From Haematococcus lacustris (lineage: Eukaryota > Chlorophyta > Chlorophyceae > Chlamydomonadales > Haematococcaceae): a stretch of DNA of 64,000 nucleotides. How positions within the stretch are numbered: the stretch's first letter is position 1; each line of letters begins with the position of its first letter. Shown one piece after another: positions 41,401-49,000 of this stretch. The notes under the pieces were generated by a model that was not told the origin of the DNA, searched no databases, and saw nothing but the letters and a program-made list of their open reading frames with translations. The DNA lies in the NCBI GenBank assembly GCA_030144725.1, contig JASKMD010000026.1:4772552-4836551 (forward strand). The letters run 5' to 3'. Made by a program: the position numbers and the translations under genes.

Positions 41401-42895
41401 CAGGGACCTCCCTACCGCGGGGCACCAACGCAGCCACCAACAGCTCACGCAACACTCCACGACGCAACCACGGATGGCCATCACCGAATGGGCCACGCTC
41501 GCGTACTCGGACGGCAGCTGCATTAAGACCTCGGGGGCAGCCCCAGCGAGCGTCGGGGCGGGGGTTTATATCCCGGAGACCAACGTCCTCATCACCGTCG
41601 CCCTGGACGACCCAGAAAGCAACACCATTAACAAGGCGGAACTCACGGCGATACACGCGGCACTCACAGCGGGGGCCAAACGCATCGCCACCGACAGCCT
41701 CTGCTCTATCTACCAGATCCGCCGAGCCCTCGCTAACCCGATGTCGCTCATCACACACAGGCACAACGACATCCTGACCGCGATCGCTACCCTTATCATC
41801 GATAGCCCCGTCACGATCCACTTCTACAAAGTCCGGGCCCACTCGGGAATTATCGGCAACGAAGGCGCCGATGCCCTCGCCAAGCACGCGGCGCTACACC
41901 CAGAGCTTGCCAACACCCCGGCCTACCACCCGACCACACGGAAAGAGACCAACACCTGGCTCAGCAACGAAGCCGACGGCGAAATCCCCGCCCCATTGCC
42001 GGATTGCCGCCAAAGCGTGCGAGCACATATGCACCGCAAACACAAGCTTGGCCTTGCCAACCAAGACAGCACCTACTACCTGATGTCCCAAGAAATCACG
42101 AAGGTCGCAGCACCAGGCGCGGGCGAAAGAGTGATGACCGACGCGCACATCTCCACCCACGCACAACGAACTGCCCTACTCTACCGCACCGGCGGGCTCT
42201 ACAACCAAAAGCTAGCTCTGCGCTGGAAACGGGCGACTGACGACCGTTGCCCACTTTGCGGGGAAGCCGACAGTGCCACTCACCTCCTTTCGGGCTGCAG
42301 CGAGACCTTACCGCTTGTGCAAGAAAGGCACAACGGGGCCGGTCGCCTCATCGTCAAAGCTATCAGCAAGGGAACCCTGGGCGGGTACATCCGGTTTGCG
42401 GACACCGGCAGCTGGGAGAAGGGCGCGAAGGAAAACCTTGACCTCCCTAACGACACACTACACACAACGCTACGAGCACTCGGACTGAAAACAGCGGCAA
42501 CCAAAAACACCACTAGACCAGATATACTCATGGTGACGCCGCAAGCGAAGGCGGGCAAAAGCGGCAAAGTCACAAAACGGGTCACCATCATAGAAATCAA
42601 GTACTGCTCGGACTCAAGGTGGACGGATCAATTAGACAGGGCACTCAACCAACACACCAATCTAGCTCAAACCTTACGCAAGGAAGGCCACATGGTTGAG
42701 ATTAGACCTATCCTCCTTGGCATAGGTGGCATAACGTATGAAGCACACACACGGCAACACCTCCTGGCCTTGGGGGTCTCACAAGGCAACACTACTAAAC
42801 TGTTACACAAGCTAACAAGACACGCAGTGGAGACAGCCCACTCCATCGCAAAGACAAGCTACAGACTCAGGGCTACTAAGAGGGATGGAGGGTAG
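32483..42895 (+). CDS. LINE polyprotein: 2A, two Josephin-like proteases, APE, RT, PHD, RNase H, RLE
   Basis: 3,470 codons from ATG 32483. In order: basic N-terminus (residues 2-9) and hydrophobic core (10-25), signal-peptide-like; five full 38-residue His-rich repeats (about 150-370); hydrophobic segments (about 441-457 and 564-574); 2A motif with the skip before Pro583; Josephin-like protease 1 (Cys596, His697, Asp712) and 2 (Cys780, His897, Asp912); Pro/Thr-rich linker; APE endonuclease (Asn1133 to Ser-Asp-His 1354-1356); RT (Asp1844 in motif A, Tyr-Ala-Asp-Asp 1950-1953); PHD finger (from about 2525); RNase H (Asp3010, Glu3053, Asp3071); CCHC finger (3256-3273); restriction-like endonuclease (Pro-Asp3347, Glu3371-x-Lys3373). 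Skipping would give 582- and 2,888-residue products. APE, RT, RNase H and RLE calls are firm; Josephin is inferred from motif and spacing. Confidence 0.93.
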   Translation: MKVERPGRRSALLLVLTLVCIGWVGDVFGEEASGCPPIRLPTHPDGTPRGDRAVRSSEIQPKGCVKNWPLRLQTQLLCWSDSTQRYRCSRKALGTDNHTQQPCCGNISQPTSCDTSRMEQTTQCTFYGANQTEADKRRAHLPYYHLPALTATGWHDQPADTEMDDTQADKQHAPQPHHHLPAPTAAGWQDQPAVTEMRDTHAAMQADMQHAAQPHHHRPALTATGWHNQPPDTEMQVSHVVMQADKQHAPQPHHHLPAPTAAGWQDQPAVTTMQDTHAAMQADMQHAAQPHHHLPALTAAGWYDQLPDTKMQDTHAVMHADKQHAPQPHHHLPALTATGWLDQPSHTEMQASHAAMQADKRHAAQHARNMLRYHTIGKSVIIETNFIAVSWLCTCSVTSFNKTAMDNMDRSYTIITPMPNPPFGHPNWTPIQQLDMNRQIIAYLACVCTWISICMKRHTPTYSHAQSQQCLKKQRKSLAKLNASLHNTKYNWLLGIDGTLQNMTAMNRLKHATCTYLKGHNSGRTIMVIQYNTTLQAYMTYYLNPNIISHPTWNMAIGKYMARCIYISWLLLAAGDIEENPGPDGLHFEQQVASHCQVHALNMAAGHSWLTNQELANFHTSELHARRGDQRTMWALARDEQGACNDTVINLYLMSHYGLSTHTVAHLRTRSDWSARNLDALSATHGTKAFLCKAPAHSMAIRKHDGAWYLLDSQADAPTRLRSTGHYMYPVTCEIQAIISTANHTAEMEAARQRARLGPIISNPQETHRPYWERQYKQCCLVHAINMAMGIPMIRPDDVITHCKTLDTHIQDLANKARQENRPIPLRSSLPHIYEESGNFTVSTMNHYLYHHHKDLHLCPTATELTLGNITPELLTTLTGNIDSYTNTAAILITNNHATTIRRTDHTWHWLDSEQGRPCRLDTPEDWLQLKGTLVQIKKGDAADTNLIHPLCWLADPTRRATTEQLEQHLRTTHIDLTTQDLGTQPAHTPRTDRPLPTAQPASYKRILTATADTHPTDKQARPRLRQVAPTVTLPTLQDRSGSSKRPTSSGTIVDKRRTKPREQPKDSHTQTLMYRYLNTTPTPPPAAIPTTPPPPTANLPEHPGPHPQHNTLPTRQPQPTHNRQHITLTTLNVRSLHRSRNDVLNLVHQHSPDILILTETMTQPKSNNPDSGWLKRVMPDYTTHRHRGHSEVLIGIKHNLAIQMKATMLPPSIDAEVNARCVILALNQHQCEQLTIIATYWPSGNNGDALLLRGKMHEHIRTATGHLPGSLILAGDINATMKTEDRSEHTEYTQDSMMRGFATEMHLKEADPGDRAWTYQQPHCTSRIDAILTRDARHGPEHRTHVDTNVYLSDHRPLTATLNTARLGLDLAAPHKLPKHSHTLLTTPITNKDREAYRLAVQQPSSGVPQLHAELTAFLAPIYTEATHHLATLGKTNPQQPQRLTSVAGRPAREAVDTAATMLTHLLQTCRTAAIKTCNTKTLTRGGQHYQRRTMCRIRLALGRKLKTTRDLSRKANSLFKQTNVHPTIDELISGTDAINDEIRDAVQARQDEDPTENHVQAALARLTNTYRDQIHQLDDDDSALAIAQARVRMQQLISTQPKKANKRILRPSRTDHRGLQALADSETKTICTAPADLNRIITAAYGQKLSAPAPKTGNYTNTQTRNYPWARAKADDAFAMHACQNIHWLHTAIMDKAGFQECLSRLAGGKAPGPDGVENEIIKMLPWEMRDTIHQLFIIMWATGCTPTTWKTSDTCLLYKDKGQETDLNSYRPVGLANTVYKLWTSLITKTLSEYAEANGMLSKNQAGFRSHRNTTQQLQMLVMALEDAKLAKADIYALLVDFTSAFNTTCQDKLLWIMHDLGFPTDATDAVKDLYTGATTRFKTPYGHTDPVPVNRGTIQGDSLSPFLFLIYIEPLLRWLQVGARGYKFKSAADDSGERATVSSIDYADDIAILCNTLRNLRCQADKLSAFSDWGHLIISHSKTLATAALHHSVETGMCSNAAEADKRARQQLQTVSLQGKPVTYHRPTSPFTYLGVLITMTLDWKPQHTAMITQLRQKLERLRRSFASARQAIHIIRTAIIPSLAYSFCAVPCTPGDLELYDRSINQCVKLKLRLPLGTPNAIIREDAGRLGIGISSTAQEYHARNTTALTHSLQSTDAAHAHISRSMLHKQITWLSAQASTQGHRMLTLLHHTLRARQLVYASISGLSATEEGLPLYHEECQTLGRLITQASSSQAHDVVSASITCLRSLGITHVSELSCKGNTHIITGSMLTSQYGKKVKQKHIIALNKLAAMAAQPSCPDATATRAIRDSRNTSLDLPPDQRKITTWAAGLTELAPTPAVPDTRTRYMDMKAYAVIHATQPATADRAAAPPAAHEATRTSSRLLKREQRATQSAPTKPNPPKAGTKRNNEGRQTQTIPQDVVRIVGLDLPGLSSWKVDKACRCKPKNLGCILGAMYGHQEAITSIDGWQWDGINKENYYKVHWKPTVIDRWALPLCAEEGYTPTHIEPISREEAKDVCTCELCWLPRGDSPTCHNCKRAYHPACLEEAHLSGHKEPGYWLCPICKFGSNDFKTTMRQSAHSDLIRVHWHPTFEPAPLITAHLDYMAKRSVYDEENRQIQEARHARPDTHLPAHTRQGLPDPHTWLPRCTNLHSKATFHTYPINPQTDIIGTGKCETFLQLHPHMTTPAMSLSTGEPIMPQHDLVQHVTVHDESGRTIGLLTKDQHQHLHAWLQHTPHTRNLATEVAALLRRQDTQSSHHPMRVAQDRALTTLHTTRSFTSTVQRWADPLTVRPETTTYWSPDINDTAFGAHHNCLLVRHTGLSTWNVPADDAVALKCVNHAIHSATQEEAMATIMLIPGKKGISYPKHIDTLRRYPEYCQHLASIPPTKTSCTKSGKHATLHIYVIWNAAGQQLVTKGNPQAWLASTATALHPQRDTHPIHNRPTNQSQPATPPSGHKQHMRLPLDRDLPTAGHQRSHQQLTQHSTTQPRMAITEWATLAYSDGSCIKTSGAAPASVGAGVYIPETNVLITVALDDPESNTINKAELTAIHAALTAGAKRIATDSLCSIYQIRRALANPMSLITHRHNDILTAIATLIIDSPVTIHFYKVRAHSGIIGNEGADALAKHAALHPELANTPAYHPTTRKETNTWLSNEADGEIPAPLPDCRQSVRAHMHRKHKLGLANQDSTYYLMSQEITKVAAPGAGERVMTDAHISTHAQRTALLYRTGGLYNQKLALRWKRATDDRCPLCGEADSATHLLSGCSETLPLVQERHNGAGRLIVKAISKGTLGGYIRFADTGSWEKGAKENLDLPNDTLHTTLRALGLKTAATKNTTRPDILMVTPQAKAGKSGKVTKRVTIIEIKYCSDSRWTDQLDRALNQHTNLAQTLRKEGHMVEIRPILLGIGGITYEAHTRQHLLALGVSQGNTTKLLHKLTRHAVETAHSIAKTSYRLRATKRDGG
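32939..33590 (+). repeat. 114-bp coding repeats (38 residues, His-rich) in LINE N-terminus
   Basis: Five full repeats plus partial ends, each with a Gly-Trp pair, 'DQP', an Asp-Thr/Ser-His segment, 'MQAD', 'QHA.QPHHH' and 'LPALTA'. In-frame unit length keeps the ORF open when the copy number changes. The related element at 54108 has eight full repeats. Three consecutive His per unit could bind metal or RNA; unknown. Confidence 0.9.
34205..34231 (+). other. 2A ribosome-skipping motif
   Basis: Encodes GDIEENPGP, matching the 2A consensus Asp-x-Glu-x-Asn-Pro-Gly-Pro, preceded by a hydrophobic stretch as usual for 2A. Skipping should occur between Gly (34226-34228) and Pro (34229-34231). 2A motifs are known from several APE-type LINEs. 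Here it divides the repeat-rich N-terminal product from the enzymatic product. Confidence 0.93.
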
Positions 42896-43006
42896 GGGGG
42901 TTGCCTCTTTTCCTGCTTGATTGGTGGGAGCAGGCCGCGCCCCAGGCGGTAGCTCCTCCCTTAATGCACGCCGGTGGAATACCGGAGTAGTCTTCTTCTT
43001 CTTCTT
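42896..43006 (+). other. LINE 3' UTR with conserved tail hairpins
   Basis: After the stop, 42923-43006 holds an imperfect stem (GGAGC...CCGC...GCGG...GCTCC), then CCGGT-GGAAT-ACCGG and a TTC-repeat tail. The same block ends the SINE-like elements at 7580-7668 and in reverse at 8467-8556, where the loop of the second hairpin differs but the stem is unchanged. It is probably the site recognised by the LINE reverse transcriptase. Confidence 0.8.
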
Positions 43007-46000
43007 CTCCCGCCCTCCCACTGGGTGGGCCCCAACGGCCGCCTCTGCCCCCCTAGACCCCACAGGGCGTCAGCCCCTTGGGGCTTTCCGGGTGGAGGAA
43101 GGGGCGGCCTGGGAGCCAGCTGCGGTGCCCCGGCTCAACAAGCCCAGCTTCAGGCTGACACTGGAGGAGCAGGCCACCCACCTCCACCCTCTACCCGCCC
43201 AGCCTCACGAGGCGCAGGAGCAGGCTCAAGGGTGCCGACCCCCTCTACCCACCCAGTGGGGACCTGTGGCCTGCGCTGAGGGGCGTGCGCCCCCCCGGGG
43301 CAGCGGGAGACCCGGAGGTGACAGCGGTGGCTGATGGGGCCCTGAGGGGTATGGAGCACATGTGGGAGGCCGGCGCGCAGCAGGTGGCAGGCCAGGGGGC
43401 AGCGGGGGAGCGGGAGTTGCAGGGCAGGGAAGAGGAGGGGTGGCTCCCCGAGGAGGTGCAGGGCAGCCAGCCGCCCCGCTGGCTGGACACTTCCGCCAGG
43501 GCCTGCCCGCGGCCTTCTCGGGAGGAGAGGTTCAAGGGCAAGGACCCGGAGCTGGACGCTGACCACTTCGACCAGCAGCGGCCCCAAGGCGTCGTGGGGC
43601 TGGTTTTCCAAGCAGCCTAGGAGGGAGCGGAGGGGAGAGCAGGAGGGGGCAGAGGGGAGGGTTGGGGCAGGAGGAGTGGAGGAGGGGAGGGCAGAAGGGA
43701 GGCCTAGGCAGGGGGAGGTCAGGGCACAGGGTGGGGGTGAGCTGGTGGTTCGCCCCTCCTTGCAGTGGTCCGTCCCCTTCCCCGTCGAGCCAGCCTGAGC
43801 AACAGGGTTGCTGCTGGGGGCTTAGTGCGTTCCTTGGGTGGGGTGGGCTATGCCTCGGGGTTCTGTCTGGGTGTCGGGGGACCAGGGGCTTAGGTGGTCT
43901 TGGTTCGAGTGTTGGGGGTAGGGTTCTAGGTTTCAGGTCGGGGCTGGGCTTAAACTCGTGTGGGTAGTTTTGTGAGGAGGAGTTGTCCTAGGTACGGGTA
44001 TGCTTGTGGGGTGTGGGCACCGGGTCATCACCGACCCCACCGCCCCCCCCTCGCGATGCTTAAGCCAGCGGCTGCAAGCTCACGTGGCGGCCCTGGCTCA
44101 TCTTAAGCTGTTCCGGACAGTGCCCCCGGCTGGCCAGTCCTTCTTCTCAGTGCTTGCGGAGCCGCTGTGGTACACCCCGCAAGTCCGCTTGAACCCGGCA
44201 GCAAGGGATGCGGCAGCTGAGCAGGGTTGGACCCACGTCGTTTATGTGCGGGACGCCCTACACCTGCCCCAGCTAGAGAGGCGACCCGCTGGGCTGCTGA
44301 CCTGGTCAAAGCTTGCCTCCCCGAGCCCTGGCAGGGCATGGTGGACGGCCTCCAGCCTTCACAGCCTGAATGGGAGTGCATGAGGGTTGCGCCTGGGGTG
44401 GGGTTTGTGATGCGGCGCACCCCCATGCTCCCGCCCTCCCACTGGGTGGGCCCCAACGGCCGCCTCTGCCCCCCTAGACCCCACAGGGCGTCAGCCCCTT
44501 GGGGCTTTCCGGGTGGAGGAAGGGGCGGCCTGGGAGCCAGCTGCGGTGCCCCGGCTCAACAAGCCCAGCTTCAGGCTGACACTGGAGGAGCAGGCCACCC
44601 ACCTCCACCCTCTACCCGCCCAGCCTCACGAGGCGCAGGAGCAGGCTCAAGGGTGCCGACCCCCTCTACCCACCCAGTGGGGACCTGTGGCCTGCGCTGA
44701 GGGGCGTGCGCCCCCCCGGGGCAGCGGGAGACCCGGAGGTGACAGCGGTGGCTGATGGGGCCCTGAGGGGTATGGAGCACATGTGGGAGGCCGGCGCGCA
44801 GCAGGTGGCAGGCCAGGGGGCAGCGGGGGAGCGGGAGTTGCAGGGCAGGGAAGAGGAGGGGTGGCTCCCCGAGGAGGTGCAGGGCAGCCAGCCGCCCCGC
44901 TGGCTGGACACTTCCGCCAGGGCCTGCCCGCGGCCTTCTCGGGAGGAGAGGTTCAAGGGCAAGGACCCGGAGCTGGACGCTGACCACTTCGACCAGCAGC
45001 GGCCCCAAGGCGTCGTGGGGCTGGTTTTCCAAGCAGCCTAGGAGGGAGCGGAGGGGAGAGCAGGAGGGGGCAGAGGGGAGGGTTGGGGCAGGAGGAGTGG
45101 AGGAGGGGAGGGCAGAAGGGAGGCCTAGGCAGGGGGAGGTCAGGGCACAGGGTGGGGGTGAGCTGGTGGTTCGCCCCTCCTTGCAGTGGTCCGTCCCCTT
45201 CCCCGTCGAGCCAGCCTGAGCAACAGGGTTGCTGCTGGGGGCTTAGTGCGTTCCTTGGGTGGGGTGGGCTATGCCTCGGGGTTCTGTCTGGGTGTCGGGG
45301 GACCAGGGGCTTAGGTGGTCTTGGTTCGAGTGTTGGGGGTAGGGTTCTAGGTTTCAGGTCGGGGCTGGGCTTAAACTCGTGTGGGTAGTTTTGTGAGGAG
45401 GAGTTGTCCTAGGTAGGGGTATGCTTGTGGGGTGTGGGCACCGGGTCATCACCGACCCCACCGCCCCCCCCTCGCGATGCTTAAGCCAGCGGCTGCAAGC
45501 TCACGTGGCGGCCCTGGCTCATCTTAAGCTGTTCCGGACAGTGCCCCCGGCTGGCCAGTCCTTCTTCTCAGTGCTTGCGGAGCCGCTGTGGTACACCGCG
45601 CAAGTCCGCTTGAACCCGGCAGCAAGGGATGCGGCAGCTGAGCAGGGTTGGACCCACGTCGTTTATGTGCGGGACGCCCTACACCTGCCCCAGCTAGAGA
45701 GGCGACCCGCTGGGCTGCTGACCTGGTCAAAGCTTGCCTCCCCGAGCCCTGGCAGGGCATGGTGGACGGCCTCCAGCCTTCACAGCCTGAATGGGAGTGC
45801 ATGAGGGTTGCGCCTGGGGTGGGGTTTGTGATGCGGCGCACCCCCATGCTCCCGCCCTCCCACTGGGTGGGCCCCAACGGCCGCCTCTGCCCCCCTAGAC
45901 CCCACAGGGCGTCAGCCCCTTGGGGCTTTCCGGGTGGAGGAAGGGGCGGCCTGGGAGCCAGCTGCGGTGCCCCGGCTCAACAAGCCCAGCTTCAGGCTGA

Positions 46001-49000
46001 CACTGGAGGAGCAGGCCACCCACCTCCACCCTCTACCCGCCCAGCCTCACGAGGCGCAGGAGCAGGCTCAAGGGTGCCGACCCCCTCTACCCACCCAGTG
46101 GGGACCTGTGGCCTGCGCTGAGGGGCGTGCGCCCCCCCGGGGCAGCGGGAGACCCGGAGGTGACAGCGGTGGCTGATGGGGCCCTGAGGGGTATGGAGCA
46201 CATGTGGGAGGCCGGCGCGCAGCAGGTGGCAGGCCAGGGGGCAGCGGGGGAGCGGGAGTTGCAGGGCAGGGAAGAGGAGGGGTGGCTCCCCGAGGAGGTG
46301 CAGGGCAGCCAGCCGCCCCGCTGGCTGGACACTTCCGCCAGGGCCTGCCCGCGGCCTTCTCGGGAGGAGAGGTTCAAGGGCAAGGACCCGGAGCTGGACG
46401 CTGCCCACTTCGACCAGCTGTGGCCCCAAGGCGTCGTGGGGCTGGTTTTCCAAGCAGCCTAGGAGGGAGCGGAGGGGAGAGCAGGAGGGGGCAGAGGGGA
46501 GGGTTGGGGCAGGAGGAGTGGAGGAGGGGAGGGCAGAAGGGAGGCCTAGGCAGGGGGAGGTCAGGGCACAGGGTGGGGGTGAGCTGGTGGTTCGCCTCTC
46601 CTTGCAGTGGTCCGTCCCCTTCCCCGTCGAGCCAGCCTGAGCAACAGGGTTGCTGCTGGGGGCTTAGTGCGTTCCTTGGGTGGGGTGGGCTATGCCTCGG
46701 GGTTCTGTCTGGGTGTCGGGGGACCAGGGGCTTAGGTGGTCTTGGTTCGAGTGTTGGGGGTAGGGTTCTAGGTTTCAGGTCGGGGCTGGGCTTAAACTCG
46801 TGTGGGTAGTTTTGTGAGGAGGAGTTGTCCTAGGTAGGGGTATGCTTGTGGGGTGTGGGCACCGGGTCATCACCGACCCCACCGCCCCCCCCTCGCGATG
46901 CTTAAGCCAGCGGCTGCAAGCTCACGTGGCGGCCCTGGCTCATCTTAAGCTGTTCCGGACAGTGCCCCCGGCTGGCCAGTCCTTCTTCTCAGTGCTTGCG
47001 GAGCCGCTGTGGTACACCGCGCAAGTCCGCTTGAACCCGGCAGCAAGGGATGCGGCAGCTGAGCAGGGTTGGACCCACGTCGTTTATGTGCGGGACGCCC
47101 TACACCTGCCCCAGCTAGAGAGGCGACCCGCTGGGCTGCTGACCTGGTCAAAGCTTGCCTCCCCGAGCCCTGGCAGGGCATGGTGGACGGCCTCCAGCCT
47201 TCACAGCCTGAATGGGAGTGCCTGAGGGTTGCGCCTGGGGTGGGGTTTGTGATGCGGCGCACCCCCATGCTCCCGCCCTCCCACTGGGTGGGCCCCAACG
47301 GCCGCCTCTGCCCCCCTAGACCCCACAGGGCGTCAGCCCCTTGGGGCTTTCCGGGTGGAGGAAGGGGCGGCCTGGGAGCCAGCTGCGGTGCCCCGGCTCA
47401 ACAAGCCCAGCTTCAGGCTGACACTGGAGGAGCAGGCCACCCACCTCCACCCTCTACCCGCCCAGCCTCACGAGGCGCAGGAGCAGGCTCAAGGGTGCCG
47501 ACCCCCTCTACCCACCCAGTGGGGACCTGTGGCCTGCGCTGAGGGGCGTGCGCCCCCCCGGGGCAGCGGGAGACCCGGAGGTGACAGCGGTGGCTGATGG
47601 GGCCCTGAGGGGTATGGAGCACATGTGGGAGGCCGGCGCGCAGCAGGTGGCAGGCCAGGGGGCAGCGGGGGAGCGGGAGTTGCAGGGCAGGGAAGAGGAG
47701 GGGTGGCTCCCCGAGGAGGTGCAGGGCAGCCAGCCGCCCCGCTGGCTGGACACTTCCGCCAGGGCCTGCCCGCGGCCTTCTCGGGAGGAGAGGTTCAAGG
47801 GCAAGGACCCGGAGCTGGACGCTGCCCACTTCGACCAGCTGTGGCCCCAAGGCGTCGTGGGGCTGGTTTTCCAAGCAGCCTAGGAGGGAGCGGAGGGGAG
47901 AGCAGGAGGGGGCAGAGGGGAGGGTTGGGGCAGGAGGAGTGGAGGAGGGGAGGGCAGAAGGGAGGCCTAGGCAGGGGGAGGTCAGGGCACAGGGTGGGGG
48001 TGAGCTGGTGGTTCGCCTCTCCTTGCAGTGGTCCGTCCCCTTCCCCGTCGAGCCAGCCTGAGCAACAGGGTTGCTGCTGGGGGCTTAGTGCGTTCCTTGG
48101 GTGGGGTGGGCTATGCCTCGGGGTTCTGTCTGGGTGTCGGGGGACCAGGGGCTTAGGTGGTCTTGGTTCGAGTGTTGGGGGTAGGGTTCTAGGTTTCAGG
48201 TCGGGGCTGGGCTTAAACTCGTGTGGGTAGTTTTGTGAGGAGGAGTTGTCCTAGGTAGGGGTATGCTTGTGGGGTGTGGGCACCGGGTCATCACCGACCC
48301 CACCGCCCCCCCCTCGCGATGCTTAAGCCAGCGGCTGCAAGCTCACGTGGCGGCCCTGGCTCATCTTAAGCTGTTCCGGACAGTGCCCCCGGCTGGCCAG
48401 TCCTTCTTCTCAGTGCTTGCGGAGCCGCTGTGGTACACCGCGCAAGTCCGCTTGAACCCGGCAGCAAGGGATGCGGCAGCTGAGCAGGGTTGGACCCACG
48501 TCGTTTATGTGCGGGACGCCCTACACCTGCCCCAGCTAGAGAGGCGACCCGCTGGGCTGCTGACCTGGTCAAAGCTTGCCTCCCCGAGCCCTGGCAGGGC
48601 ATGGTGGACGGCCTCCAGCCTTCACAGCCTGAATGGGAGTGCATGAGGGTTGCGCCTGGGGTGGGGTTTGTGATGCGGCGCACCCCCATGCTCCCGCCCT
48701 CCCACTGGGTGGGCCCCAACGGCCGCCTCTGCCCCCCTAGACCCCACAGGGCGTCAGCCCCTTGGGGCTTTCCGGGTGGAGGAAGGGGCGGCCTGGGAGC
48801 CAGCTGCGGTGCCCCGGCTCAACAAGCCCAGCTTCAGGCTGACACTGGAGGAGCAGGCCACCCACCTCCACCCTCTACCCGCCCAGCCTCACGAGGCGCA
48901 GGAGCAGGCTCAAGGGTGCCGACCCCCTCTACCCACCCAGTGGGGACCTGTGGCCTGCGCTGAGGGGCGTGCGCCCCCCCGGGGCAGCGGGAGACCCGGA

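Larger units (their letters stand above)
32350..43006 (+). mobile_element. Intact Dualen/RandI-like non-LTR retrotransposon (10,657 bp)
   Basis: Inserted in a satellite monomer with 12-bp target duplication CTCCCGCCCTCC (32338-32349 and 43007-43018). 5' UTR of 133 bp, one ORF of 3,470 codons (32483-42895), 3' UTR of ~111 bp with two hairpins and a TTC-repeat tail instead of poly(A). The ORF has both an APE-type and a restriction-like endonuclease with RT and RNase H between them; this dual-endonuclease layout is the hallmark of the Dualen/RandI clade of green algae. No frame break is seen, so it may be competent to move. A second, broken copy starts at 54108. Confidence 0.93.

Noticed and set aside
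41186..41887. Minus-strand 233-codon frame over the LINE RNase H region
   Set aside because: Shadow of the main LINE ORF; lies opposite clear RNase H motifs and has no recognisable domain.
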